Of a stretch of DNA of 12,682 nucleotides, positions 1 through 7,126 are shown piece after piece (position 1 is the first letter of the stretch; every line of letters begins with the position of its first letter). The DNA is from CAZPUR01 sp964589815. GTDB taxonomy: Bacteria; Patescibacteriota; Microgenomatia; UBA1400. The DNA lies in assembly GCA_964589815.1 (NCBI GenBank), contig CAZPUR010000015.1:1-12682 (forward strand), in the 5' to 3' direction. A program made the position numbers and the translations under genes. The notes beneath the pieces are model-generated. The model was given only the letters and a program-made list of their open reading frames with translations. It searched no databases and was not told the DNA's origin.

Positions 1-2138
1 ATTACCCTAATTTGAGGGTCTGGTTGCCATTCTTGTTTTATCTCAATCTCGCCCTCATAGGCCACGTCAAAAAGAGCAATCTCCCATTTGGGGTTACCGA
101 AAGGATGACATACTTCTTCATCTTCACAAACCACAAATAATTGATCGGCCACTTCTTTTTTATAAACTACCGGAATTCCCCATAGTTGGAAAAAATAACG
201 ATAGGAATCGTCATAGTTATTATTGGCTAAAAGGGAAAAGTTAAACTGCCTGCCTTCACTTTCTCTTTCAATTAGCCGAACAATCATTTTGACTTTGTTA
301 ACATTCAAAACCGAAGCTCTGGATAAATAAGCCCAGCTCGCCTTTAGACTATTGAAAACCAAAGCAAAAAATATCACAAAAGCTAGTAGTTTCATCTTTC
401 TGCCTTGCTGAGATAGATACTCAATGGCATGGCCAGCAAAAATAGCCGGAAAAGGAAAAAGAAAACCAAAATAATGAGGATAAAAAGACTCTCGGTAAAA
501 ACCTAAACTGAAGATTGACCAAATAAACCAGCCAAAAACTAAATAAATAACTGCCTCTTTTTCTTCACGCCATTTTTTAATTATGACAAAAATAAATCCT
601 AGGGCCATTAAATTAGTTGGCCAACTTCTTTCTGGAAAAGCAAAAAATAAACCGATGATTTGTCTTAATCTATCCCTGGCTCTTGAAGCAACATCAAAAA
701 TATTAAAACCTTGATTAGATCTGCCTTGTAATATTTCGGCAAAACCTCTAAGGTTAACAAAATTATGAGTCAGATCAAAAATCACCAAAGGACTCAAAAG
801 CAGGAGTAAAATTATTGATGCCCGCCAGAAATCTTTGCTATTGCCAACCTGGTTTTTTTGCCGATAAAACAAAAAAATTAAATAAGGAATCAGAAGAACG
901 ATAATATAATGCAATTGCAGCATCAGGGCAAAACACACTACACTACTGTATAAAAAAAATGGCTTTTTCGTCTGATACCAGAAGTACAAAAGCAGCATTA
1001 AGATCAAACAAAAAAAAGGCATGGGATTGGGATTCCAGGAAGAACGGGAAAATTCAATCACTAAAGGCGAAATAAGATATAAAATCGTGCTAAAAAGAGC
1101 GGTTTTCTGGTTAAATAGTTTCTTGACAATGAAAAAGAATAAAGGAACGGTGACTACTCCCAACAGGGCCACAAAAACCGCTGGACCGAGAGGCTCCATC
1201 TTAAAAAACCAAACAAAAGGGGTAATCATGTAATAGTATAGCGGCCCTAAATAAAGATTACCCACGCTGGTTCTGGGTCCGATTAAAGGAAAGTTTTTTC
1301 CTTTTAAAATATCCATTACCACCAACATGTCTCTGCCCTCGTCTCCCAGATAAACCATTAAATCTTCTAAACGATAAAAACGAAGAAAAGCAGCTAAACT
1401 TAACAATCCGAACCAAAAAAATAGTTTAAGAAAAAACTTTTTTTGCAATCCCCACCAAAGTTTTAAACCCTCTAGGCCGGCTTTAAAAATAATCTTAAAC
1501 TTTCCTCCCGTCTGTTCTCCGTCTAATCGAGCAGCATGTTTCACTCCTACCTGACTAATTTTAAAACCCAATTTTGTGGCTCGCACCATAAATTCTGTTT
1601 CGGTAATGGCACTTTCTGTCTTTAAATTACCAATTTTATCCACTACTCTTTTTTTAAATAACTTGAAACCGCAGTCAACATCTTTAACATTTAAGCCGAA
1701 CAAAATTAAATTGACCAACCATAAAATTTTAGCCAACAAACGACGATAAAATCTGTCGCTTCTGGAAATGCGGTAGCCGATGACTAAATCAGAAGTCTTA
1801 ATTCTGGCTAAAAATTTATCAATTTCCCGAAAATCAAATTGGCCATCTGAGTCAGTGTAACAAATCAGAGGATATTGACAGCTAAAAAGGCCTGTTTTTA
1901 AAGCCGCGCCATAACCGCGGTTTTGAGGATGATTAATTAGTCTAACTTGCTTATATTTTTTACTTAATTTTTCAACAATGGCTCTAGTTTTATCAGTCGA
2001 ACCATCATTAATCACTAATATTTCCCACTCCTCGGCAATTTTCTTTAAAACTCTGACTGCCGTTACTACCGTGGCCTTAATGTTTTTTTCTTCGTTATAG
2101 GCAGGAAAAAAAACTGAAAGTTGGGAAGCTTTTTTCAT
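1..2138 (-). CDS. Fused GT2 glycosyltransferase + GT39-type (ArnT/PMT-like) membrane glycosyltransferase, 3' end off the window
   Basis: One uninterrupted frame of 712 codons runs from an ATG at 2136-2138 to the window edge. Residues 1-215 form a GT-A fold family 2 domain like dolichyl/undecaprenyl-phosphate sugar synthases: FPAYNEE near 11-17, INDGSTD near 43-49, the metal-binding TDSDGQ at 95-100, and CGFKLF near 156-161. From about residue 236 the protein is polytopic. A first membrane helix is followed by the acidic GDEGRD loop (D266, E267), the position of the conserved D-E pair in GT39/ArnT-like enzymes that use polyprenyl-phosphate sugars. Many further hydrophobic helices and a soluble tail follow. 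The natural inference is that the first half makes the lipid-linked sugar and the second half transfers it on the far side of the membrane. Acceptor and sugar are unknown. It is the last visible gene of the ugd operon and has no clear Shine-Dalgarno. Probably only a little of the C-terminus is missing. Confidence 0.85.
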   Translation of the reverse strand, partial: MKKASQLSVFFPAYNEEKNIKATVVTAVRVLKKIAEEWEILVINDGSTDKTRAIVEKLSKKYKQVRLINHPQNRGYGAALKTGLFSCQYPLICYTDSDGQFDFREIDKFLARIKTSDLVIGYRISRSDRFYRRLLAKILWLVNLILFGLNVKDVDCGFKLFKKRVVDKIGNLKTESAITETEFMVRATKLGFKISQVGVKHAARLDGEQTGGKFKIIFKAGLEGLKLWWGLQKKFFLKLFFWFGLLSLAAFLRFYRLEDLMVYLGDEGRDMLVVMDILKGKNFPLIGPRTSVGNLYLGPLYYYMITPFVWFFKMEPLGPAVFVALLGVVTVPLFFFIVKKLFNQKTALFSTILYLISPLVIEFSRSSWNPNPMPFFCLILMLLLYFWYQTKKPFFLYSSVVCFALMLQLHYIIVLLIPYLIFLFYRQKNQVGNSKDFWRASIILLLLLSPLVIFDLTHNFVNLRGFAEILQGRSNQGFNIFDVASRARDRLRQIIGLFFAFPERSWPTNLMALGFIFVIIKKWREEKEAVIYLVFGWFIWSIFSLGFYRESFYPHYFGFLFPFPAIFAGHAIEYLSQQGRKMKLLAFVIFFALVFNSLKASWAYLSRASVLNVNKVKMIVRLIERESEGRQFNFSLLANNNYDDSYRYFFQLWGIPVVYKKEVADQLFVVCEDEEVCHPFGNPKWEIALFDVAYEGEIEIKQEWQPDPQIRV

Positions 2139-2150
2139 TCTTTTAACTTA

Positions 2151-2195
2151 AGGCACGCTTGCTAACAGAATTTTTCTAATGTTTGCAAGGAGCCT
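2151..2195. repeat. Imperfect inverted repeat in operon spacer
   Basis: Arms 2151-2167 and 2180-2195 pair at about 14 positions with two mismatches and one bulged base; the loop is 12 nt and T-rich. It fills most of the 83-nt spacer between the GT2-GtrA and GT2-GT39 genes and would fold in the polycistronic RNA just upstream of the latter start codon. No U-tract follows it on the minus strand, so a terminator role is unlikely. A role in RNA processing or stability, or simple repeat invasion, is possible. Confidence 0.6.
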
Positions 2196-2221
2196 AGGAA
2201 ATTTGTCTCGACCTCAACAAG

Positions 2222-3385
2222 CTATTTCTTTTTCCAAATAATTTTCGTATACATCGTATAATTCCAAACCAAACCAATAAGAATACCCACCATGGTATAA
2301 AGATTGTCTAAAATCAGGCCTGAGCCCAAAATTTTTACTCCCAAAACAATAACTACCCATTGAATAAAAATTGAACCCAAAGAAGTAAGATTAAACTGGA
2401 GAAATTTAAAGATTAGCTTTCCTATCTGGTTAATTTTAATTTTGTTTTCTTTAAAAGTCCAAATATTATTGATTAAAAAGTTTGAAACAATAGCCACCTC
2501 AACAGAAATCAAAGTATGAATAGGTACTAAGATTTTAAAAGTCCCTAGGGTAATCTGCTTAAAAGGATTAACTATCAGTAGTCTTAAAACATTAAAAAGA
2601 GTCAGTTGAATTATGAGTCCAATGACGCCAACCACACAGACTTTGATAAACTTTTGACTTTCCCGCCAGCGCAAAGTAAAAACTACCCGTAAAGAATCCT
2701 TGACATTATTTTTGGGAAATTTACTCTTGCCTTTGCTTCGATCAATAAAATCAATAGGGTATTCCACAATTCTAGCTCCAATTTTATGCAAGGCGTAATA
2801 AAGATGAATTTTGTAAGCATATTGCCTTGATAAAAGATTATCTAAATCCAGTTTTTTAAGACAATCTGTTTTAGTGGCTCTAAAACCCGAAGTCATATCT
2901 TTATACTGAAAAGTTAATAAAACCAAGCGGGCAATTAAATTGCCAAAAAAAGAAACTATTTTCCTTTTCAATCCCCAATCTTTAGGCATCGAGCCGCCAG
3001 GAACATAACGACTGCCCACGACTACATCGGCGCCTTTTTTAATCTCCTCCAGCATGCCGGGAATGTATTTAGGCTGATGAGAGCCATCAGCATCAAATTC
3101 AAAAATTACCTTTGCCTGGAGTTTATCCATGGCATACTTAAAGCCTTTAATATAGGCCGCTCCCAAGCCTTTTTTTTCTTTATTGATAAAAAGATGGAGG
3201 TTTTTGTATTTTTTCTGCAGGCTCCGAATAATATCAGCGGTGCCGTCCGGAGAACTATCATCAACAATTAAAATATGAGGTTCAAATCCTTGAGGAACAT
3301 TCTTGAAAACACTTTCCAATTTATCAATCGTATTTTCAATATTATCTTTCTCATTATAAGTAGGAATAATAATAACTGTTTTCAT
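2222..3385 (-). CDS. Polyprenyl-phosphate sugar synthase (DPM1-like GT2) fused to GtrA-like membrane domain
   Basis: 387 residues. The N-terminal GT2 domain (about 1-240) has IPTYNE (7-12), VDDSSPDGT (41-49), the DXD-type DADGSHQP (98-105), GSRYVPGG (124-131) and TSGFRA (165-170), all typical of dolichol-phosphate mannosyltransferase relatives that move a nucleotide sugar onto a polyprenyl phosphate at the inner membrane face. The C-terminal part (about 247-384) has four hydrophobic helices with the GtrA-type signatures SNFLINNIWTF (301-311) and NYTMYTKIIW (375-384). GtrA domains are linked to flipping or anchoring of lipid-linked sugars. This two-domain arrangement is common in bacteria, and the length is normal. 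A weak AAAGGA lies about 11 nt before the ATG. It probably supplies a lipid-linked hexose to a GT39-type enzyme such as its downstream neighbour. The sugar cannot be read from the sequence. Confidence 0.9.
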   Translation of the reverse strand: MKTVIIIPTYNEKDNIENTIDKLESVFKNVPQGFEPHILIVDDSSPDGTADIIRSLQKKYKNLHLFINKEKKGLGAAYIKGFKYAMDKLQAKVIFEFDADGSHQPKYIPGMLEEIKKGADVVVGSRYVPGGSMPKDWGLKRKIVSFFGNLIARLVLLTFQYKDMTSGFRATKTDCLKKLDLDNLLSRQYAYKIHLYYALHKIGARIVEYPIDFIDRSKGKSKFPKNNVKDSLRVVFTLRWRESQKFIKVCVVGVIGLIIQLTLFNVLRLLIVNPFKQITLGTFKILVPIHTLISVEVAIVSNFLINNIWTFKENKIKINQIGKLIFKFLQFNLTSLGSIFIQWVVIVLGVKILGSGLILDNLYTMVGILIGLVWNYTMYTKIIWKKK

Positions 3386-3403
3386 AAAATTTTAAGTCCT
3401 TTC

Positions 3404-3457
3404 TCCCGGTAGGCGCTAGCCTACACGGGATCCCGATCAGGCTAAAGCCTGCCGGGA
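3404..3457. repeat. Two tandem 27-bp G+C-rich hairpins
   Basis: Two adjacent units, 3404-3430 and 3431-3457, are each exactly 27 bp. Each starts TCCCG, ends CGGGA and folds as a stem with one small internal asymmetry; inner arms are TAGGC/GCCTA in the first and CAGGCT/AGCCTG in the second. They are much richer in G+C than the surrounding genes. The second unit lies across the 3' end of gmd and supplies its last six codons and its stop. This is REP-like organisation. No T-tract follows on the minus strand, so I do not call it a terminator. Confidence 0.8.
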
Positions 3458-4408
3458 CTTTTCTAGATCCGCTTTAACCATCATTTCTACTAATTGGTTA
3501 AAACTGGTTCTAGGCTTCCAGCCTAATTTTTTATTGGCCTTGCTGGCGTCGGCAATTAATAAATCTACTTCGGCGGGTCGAAAATGTTTTTTATCAATCT
3601 CCACATAATCCTGCCATTTATTAATCCCTATCACCTCAAAGGCTCTTTGACAAAATTCCTTAACCGAATGAGTTTCGCCAGTGCCAATGACATAATCCTC
3701 TGGTTTTTTTTGCTGCAGCATTAACCACATCGCTTCGACATAATCGCCGGCAAAACCCCAATCCCTTTTGGCCTCCAAATTGCCTAAAACCAGTTCTTTT
3801 TGTTTACCCAATTTTATTTTAGCTACTCCCCGACTGATTTTTCTGGTTGAGAACTCTATTCCTCGCCGCGGCGATTCATGATTAAAACAAATGCCGGAGA
3901 CAGCAAAAAGATTGTATGACTCGCGATAATTAATCGTTATCCAGTGCCCGTAGAGTTTAGCCACTCCATAAGGACTGCGGGGATAAAAAGGAGTCTTCTC
4001 GTTCTGGGGGACTGCCTGAGCCTTACCAAACATCTCTGAAGACGAAGCCTGATAAATTTTAGCTTTTGGGCAGGCAATTCTAATGGCTTCCAATACTCTC
4101 GTCACTCCCAAAGCCGTCGCTTCACCCGTCAAAACCGGCTGGCAAAAAGAAGTCGGCACAAAACTCTGGGCCGCCAAATTATAAACTTCATCAGGTTGAA
4201 CATCTTTTACAATCTGAGTCAAAGAATGCTGGTCAACTAAATCACCTTCAACTAATTCTATTTTATCAATAATATGTTCTATTCTCTCGGTGGTAACCGT
4301 GCTGGTTCTTCTTGTTAAGCCAAAAACCTGATAGTCTTTTTTCAATAAAAATTCGGCCATATAAGAACCATCTTGACCAGTAATACCAGTAATTAATGCC
4401 TTCTTCAT
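3437..4408 (-). CDS. gmd: GDP-mannose 4,6-dehydratase
   Basis: Short-chain dehydrogenase/reductase enzyme converting GDP-D-mannose to GDP-4-keto-6-deoxy-D-mannose, the precursor of GDP-fucose, GDP-rhamnose and related sugars. Numbering from the upstream Met (4411), it has the Gmd hallmark GITGQDGSYMAE (9-20), the RRTST segment after beta-2 (34-38) expected for NADP binding, and QASSSEMFG with S124 and E126. YGVAK follows with Y148 and K152, giving the spacing of the Ser/Thr-Glu-Tyr-Lys active site of E. coli Gmd. It also has NHESPRRG (177-184). Two Met codons are in tandem; I chose the second because GGAGG (4414-4418) is 5 nt before it and only 2 nt before the first. At about 323 residues it is shorter than E. 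coli Gmd but normal for many bacterial homologs. The C-terminal SRQALA and the stop come from a repeat element. Confidence 0.95.
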   Translation of the reverse strand: MKKALITGITGQDGSYMAEFLLKKDYQVFGLTRRTSTVTTERIEHIIDKIELVEGDLVDQHSLTQIVKDVQPDEVYNLAAQSFVPTSFCQPVLTGEATALGVTRVLEAIRIACPKAKIYQASSSEMFGKAQAVPQNEKTPFYPRSPYGVAKLYGHWITINYRESYNLFAVSGICFNHESPRRGIEFSTRKISRGVAKIKLGKQKELVLGNLEAKRDWGFAGDYVEAMWLMLQQKKPEDYVIGTGETHSVKEFCQRAFEVIGINKWQDYVEIDKKHFRPAEVDLLIADASKANKKLGWKPRTSFNQLVEMMVKADLEKSRQALA

Positions 4409-4418
4409 CATTCCCTCC

Positions 4419-4497
4419 TTGTCATTCCGAACTGCTCCCTTGTCATTCTGAACTTGGTTCAGAATCCATATAGATCCCGAAACAAGTTCGGGATGAC
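4419..4497. repeat. Palindromic intergenic element with GTCAT...ATGAC ends
   Basis: A 15-bp near-identical direct repeat (4419-4433 and 4440-4454, one mismatch) leads into two hairpins. One has 9-bp arms ATTCTGAAC/GTTCAGAAT (4445-4453, 4457-4465); the other has 8-bp arms ATCCCGAA/TTCGGGAT (4474-4481, 4487-4494). The body 4442-4497 is bounded by GTCAT and ATGAC, so the whole unit is palindromic, as in MITE-like or dispersed palindromic elements. It fills the spacer between the two gmd-type genes and directly abuts the Shine-Dalgarno of gmd. Confidence 0.75.
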
Positions 4498-4510
4498 TAG
4501 GAAAGTTTAA

Positions 4511-5479
4511 TCATTTTACTTTCCCAGTCAATCTTAAATCATTTTCTACCATTTTTACAATCATTTGCTTAAAATTCACTTTGGGTCGCCAAGCCAAAAT
4601 TTTTTCGGCTTTGGAAAAATCTCCAAAAAAATTATTGGCTTCTTCTTTTCTCACCAAGCTTTTATCATAACTGACATACTTTTCCCAATCAAGCTTTAAA
4701 GAAGCAAAGGCTATTTGACAAGTCTCTTTGACTGAATGTAATTTACCAGTGGCAATAATATAATCATCGGCTTTTTTTTGCTGAAGCATCAACCACATGG
4801 CTTTGACATAGTCAGGAGCATAACCCCAATCTTGTTGCGCTTCAATATTGCCGAGAATAAGTTTTTTTTGTCTGCCTAATTTAATTTTGGCGGCCGATGA
4901 AGTTATTTTACGAGTGACAAATTCCGGTCCTCGACGCTCTGATTCATGGTTGTACAGAATTCCGGAACAGGCAAACAAATTAAAATGAGAGCGAAAATTT
5001 CGTACTAAAAAATGAGCTGCCGCCTTAGAGGCGGCGTAAGGCGTATCTGGATTAATTGGAGTTTGCTCATGCTGAGGGCCTTTTTTGGGATTACCGAAAA
5101 TTTTAGCTGAGGTGGCCTGATAAAATTTAGCTTGAGGAGAAATTTCTTTAATTAATTCTAACAATCTCGCTACTCCTAAAGCATTAACATTAAAAGTAAG
5201 TTCTGGTTTTTCCCATGACTGCGGTACAAAAGTTACTCCAGCCAAATTGTAAATTTCTTGAGGTTTATATTTTTTAATAATCCTGGCTAAAGATTGCTTA
5301 TCTAAAAGATCACCTGGTTCTAAAATAATTTTATTTTTAAGATGATTTATGTTCTGAAAACCAATATTATGTTTTTCGCTCACCAAACCAACTACTTTAT
5401 ATTTTTTCTCCAATAAAAATTCCGCTAAATAAGAACCATCCTGACCAGTAATGCCGGTAATGAATGCCGTCTTTTTCAT
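4511..5479 (-). CDS. Gmd-like SDR paralog lacking the dehydratase glutamate (possible GDP-4-keto-6-deoxymannose reductase/epimerase)
   Basis: Clearly an in-paralog of the adjacent gmd: it shares GITGQDGSYLAE (12-23), NHESERRG (180-187), FVTRKIT (190-196) and AMWLMLQQKK (230-239). Numbering is from the in-frame TTG at 5488; I prefer the ATG at 5479, since the TTG lies inside a repeat. Aligned without gaps to gmd, S127, Y151 and K155 are kept. The dehydratase Glu is Lys129 (AAA at 5102-5104), in QATSAKIFG in place of QASSSEMFG. The arginine pair after beta-2 (RRTS in gmd) is replaced by SEKH, so NADP use is doubtful. It should therefore be able to do C4 redox chemistry but not the H5 abstraction step. 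A reductase or epimerase acting on the gmd product, or a regulatory partner subunit, is plausible. No Shine-Dalgarno is visible. Confidence 0.85.
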   Translation of the reverse strand: MKKTAFITGITGQDGSYLAEFLLEKKYKVVGLVSEKHNIGFQNINHLKNKIILEPGDLLDKQSLARIIKKYKPQEIYNLAGVTFVPQSWEKPELTFNVNALGVARLLELIKEISPQAKFYQATSAKIFGNPKKGPQHEQTPINPDTPYAASKAAAHFLVRNFRSHFNLFACSGILYNHESERRGPEFVTRKITSSAAKIKLGRQKKLILGNIEAQQDWGYAPDYVKAMWLMLQQKKADDYIIATGKLHSVKETCQIAFASLKLDWEKYVSYDKSLVRKEEANNFFGDFSKAEKILAWRPKVNFKQMIVKMVENDLRLTGKVK

Positions 5480-5603
5480 AAATTCCAATTTACAAGCACC
5501 AAATAAATTCTAGTTTATAAAATTCAAAATTCTAAACAGTTTTGGATTTTGGTCATTGTAATTTTGATATTATTTGTGATTTGTGATTTGGTTTTTGGAA
5601 TTT
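5480..5603. repeat. 124-bp A+T-rich imperfect palindrome with 9-bp terminal inverted repeats
   Basis: The ends are AAATTCCAA (5480-5488) and TTGGAATTT (5595-5603), perfect inverted repeats. A central hairpin has arms 5525-5537 and 5539-5551, 11 of 13 positions pairing. A heptamer TTTGTGA repeats in tandem at 5573-5586. The element fits almost exactly between the ugd stop (5607-5609) and the ATG of the gmd paralog (5477-5479). Its ACAAGCACCAAAT segment resembles dispersed repeats I recall from Patescibacteria and other genomes; I could not check this. Confidence 0.7.
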
Positions 5604-5606
5604 TAG

Positions 5607-6896
5607 CTATTCTCTTCCTATTCCTGTATATTTAAATCCCAACTTCTTTATCTTTTCCGGATCATACATATTTCTTCCGTCGATTATAACTTTTTTACTC
5701 ATGATTTTCCCCACTTTTTTAAAATCCAATTTTTTAAATTCCTCCCATTCTGTCACTAAAATTAAAGCCACACTTCCTCTTAAAGCCTGATATGGATTTT
5801 TATAAAAATCAACCTGGGTAAGTACTTTTTCTGCATTAGCTACGGCAATTGGGTCGCAAGCTTTAATTTTGGCGCCTTTTTCTTGTAGGCCTTTAATTAA
5901 TGCGATTGACCTCGCTTCCCTGACGTCGTCGGTTTTTGGTTTAAAGGCTAAGCCCAAAACCGTCAAAGTTTTGTCTTTCACCGAGCCGCCGCAAACTTTA
6001 ATTATTTTATTAATAAAGTAGTCAATTTGGTCTTGATTAACATTATCCACTTCTTTTAAAAATTTAAAATCATATCCCAGCCTTTTAGCAAAGCTAATTA
6101 AAGCCCAAGTATCTTTAGGAAAACAGCTGCCGCCATAACCTAAACCAGCATTTAAAAACTCTTTACCAATTCTTGGGTCCAATCCCAAGCCTTCACTTAC
6201 TTTTTTAATATCAGCTCCCACCCCATCACAAAGTCTGGCAATCGAATTAATAAAAGAAATTTTGGTGGCCAAAAAAGCATTGGCCGCATATTTAATCATC
6301 TGGGCTGATTTAATATCGCCAATTAAACGCGGTCCTTTAATAGGCTGATGAAGCTTGAGAAGTAAATCCTTGGTTTTCTTAGACTCCACCCCGATAACAA
6401 TTCTTGAAGGATTTAAACTATCCTTAAGGGCACTGCCTTCTTTTAAAAATTCAGGGCAGGAAGCCATATCAAAAGAAATTTTAGTTTCTTTTTTAATAAT
6501 TTCTCTGACTTCATCAGCCGTTCCCGGTGGCACCGTGCTTTTAATACAAACAACGCTATAATTTTTAAGATTTTCTCCAATTGATTGAGCCGCCGAAAAA
6601 ATATAAGAAAGGTCATAATCACCATTTTTCTTGGAAGGCGTACCGACACAAATAAAAATAATCTGAGAGTCAGAAATTACCTCTTGATAAGAAGTGCTGA
6701 ATTTTAAATTGCCTTTTTTGATTCCTTGAAGAACTAATTTTTTTAATCCCGGTTCATAAAAGGGGATAATTTTTGCTTTTAAATTTTTAATTCTTAGCTT
6801 ATTGATATCCAAAGCCCAAACCTGATTGCCAAACTTGGCAAAAACAGCGGCCGTAACCAAGCCCACATAACCAGTGCCAATAACTGATATATTCAT
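5607..6896 (-). CDS. ugd: UDP-glucose 6-dehydrogenase
   Basis: 429 residues, the usual length for bacterial Ugd/TuaD-type enzymes, which oxidise UDP-glucose to UDP-glucuronate with two NAD+. The N-terminal Rossmann motif is GTGYVGLVTAAVFA (7-20). The substrate and catalytic motifs are STVPPGT (120-126), CPEFLKEGSA (147-156), IKYAANAFLATK (201-212, with the conserved Lys/Asn), GYGGSCFPKD (253-262) with the nucleophile C258, and LGLAFKPKTDDVREARS (314-330). The nearest alternative is a UDP-ManNAc/GlcNAc dehydrogenase, but FLNAGLGYGGSCFPKD fits Ugd better. It is the first gene of the surface-sugar operon and has an extended -10 promoter ending 7 nt before its ATG, with no Shine-Dalgarno. UDP-glucuronate could be a glycan building block or feed UDP-xylose or UDP-galacturonate, but no such enzyme is visible here. 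Confidence 0.95.
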   Translation of the reverse strand: MNISVIGTGYVGLVTAAVFAKFGNQVWALDINKLRIKNLKAKIIPFYEPGLKKLVLQGIKKGNLKFSTSYQEVISDSQIIFICVGTPSKKNGDYDLSYIFSAAQSIGENLKNYSVVCIKSTVPPGTADEVREIIKKETKISFDMASCPEFLKEGSALKDSLNPSRIVIGVESKKTKDLLLKLHQPIKGPRLIGDIKSAQMIKYAANAFLATKISFINSIARLCDGVGADIKKVSEGLGLDPRIGKEFLNAGLGYGGSCFPKDTWALISFAKRLGYDFKFLKEVDNVNQDQIDYFINKIIKVCGGSVKDKTLTVLGLAFKPKTDDVREARSIALIKGLQEKGAKIKACDPIAVANAEKVLTQVDFYKNPYQALRGSVALILVTEWEEFKKLDFKKVGKIMSKKVIIDGRNMYDPEKIKKLGFKYTGIGRE

Positions 6897-6903
6897 AGAT
6901 TAA

Positions 6904-6912
6904 AGTATACCA
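6904..6912 (-). promoter_or_regulatory. Extended -10 promoter of the ugd operon
   Basis: Read on the minus strand the sequence is TGGTATACT: a TGn extension plus TATACT, a one-mismatch -10. Exactly 7 nt separate it from the ugd ATG, so transcription would start at or next to the A of the start codon. No good -35 is seen (TTCATT at 17 nt is weak), which is acceptable for an extended -10. Confidence 0.6.
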
Positions 6913-6967
6913 AGAAATAACTGATAAATGAAGAAGGCTAAAAAAATTATTGGTATTTCCAATATCT

Positions 6968-7067
6968 NNNNNNNNNNNNNNNNNNNNNNNNNNNNNNNNN
7001 NNNNNNNNNNNNNNNNNNNNNNNNNNNNNNNNNNNNNNNNNNNNNNNNNNNNNNNNNNNNNNNNNNN
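6968..7067. other. Assembly gap (100 N)
   Basis: Exactly 100 N, the conventional placeholder for a scaffold join of unknown size. The flanking 55 bases on the left are A+T-rich spacer upstream of the ugd promoter. Genes may be hidden here, so the linkage between the ugd operon and the membrane-protein cluster is by scaffolding only. Confidence 0.95.
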
Positions 7068-7090
7068 TTAATATAGACAGGCATCTTCTT

Positions 7091-7115
7091 TATTTTTACC
7101 ACTTTAGTAAAAATA
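7091..7115. other. A+T-rich perfect hairpin downstream of the small membrane-protein operon
   Basis: Arms TATTTTTAC (7091-7099) and GTAAAAATA (7107-7115) are perfect over 9 bp with a 7-nt loop. It sits 11 nt beyond the stop of the 123-residue membrane protein. Only one pair is G-C and no T-run follows on the minus strand, so a terminator function is possible but weak. Confidence 0.3.
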
Positions 7116-7126
7116 AGTCTAGGGAA

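Noticed and set aside
1021..1233. Plus-strand ORF of 70 codons
   Set aside because: It lies wholly antisense to the GT39-type domain, whose frame translates cleanly through here (IEFSRSSWNPNP).
3077..3271. Plus-strand ORF of 64 codons
   Set aside because: Antisense shadow of the GT2 domain of the GtrA-fused gene.
3404..3457. Terminator between gmd and the GT2-GtrA gene
   Set aside because: The hairpins are strong but not followed by a T-run on the minus strand, and the next gene is co-directional at short distance; a repeat is the better description.
6355..6649. Two short ORFs on opposite strands inside ugd
   Set aside because: Both are in other frames of the well-supported ugd gene and show no recognisable protein.
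7091..7115. Rho-independent terminator of the small membrane-protein operon
   Set aside because: The stem is almost entirely A-T and no T-tract follows on the transcribed strand, so I kept it only as a hairpin.
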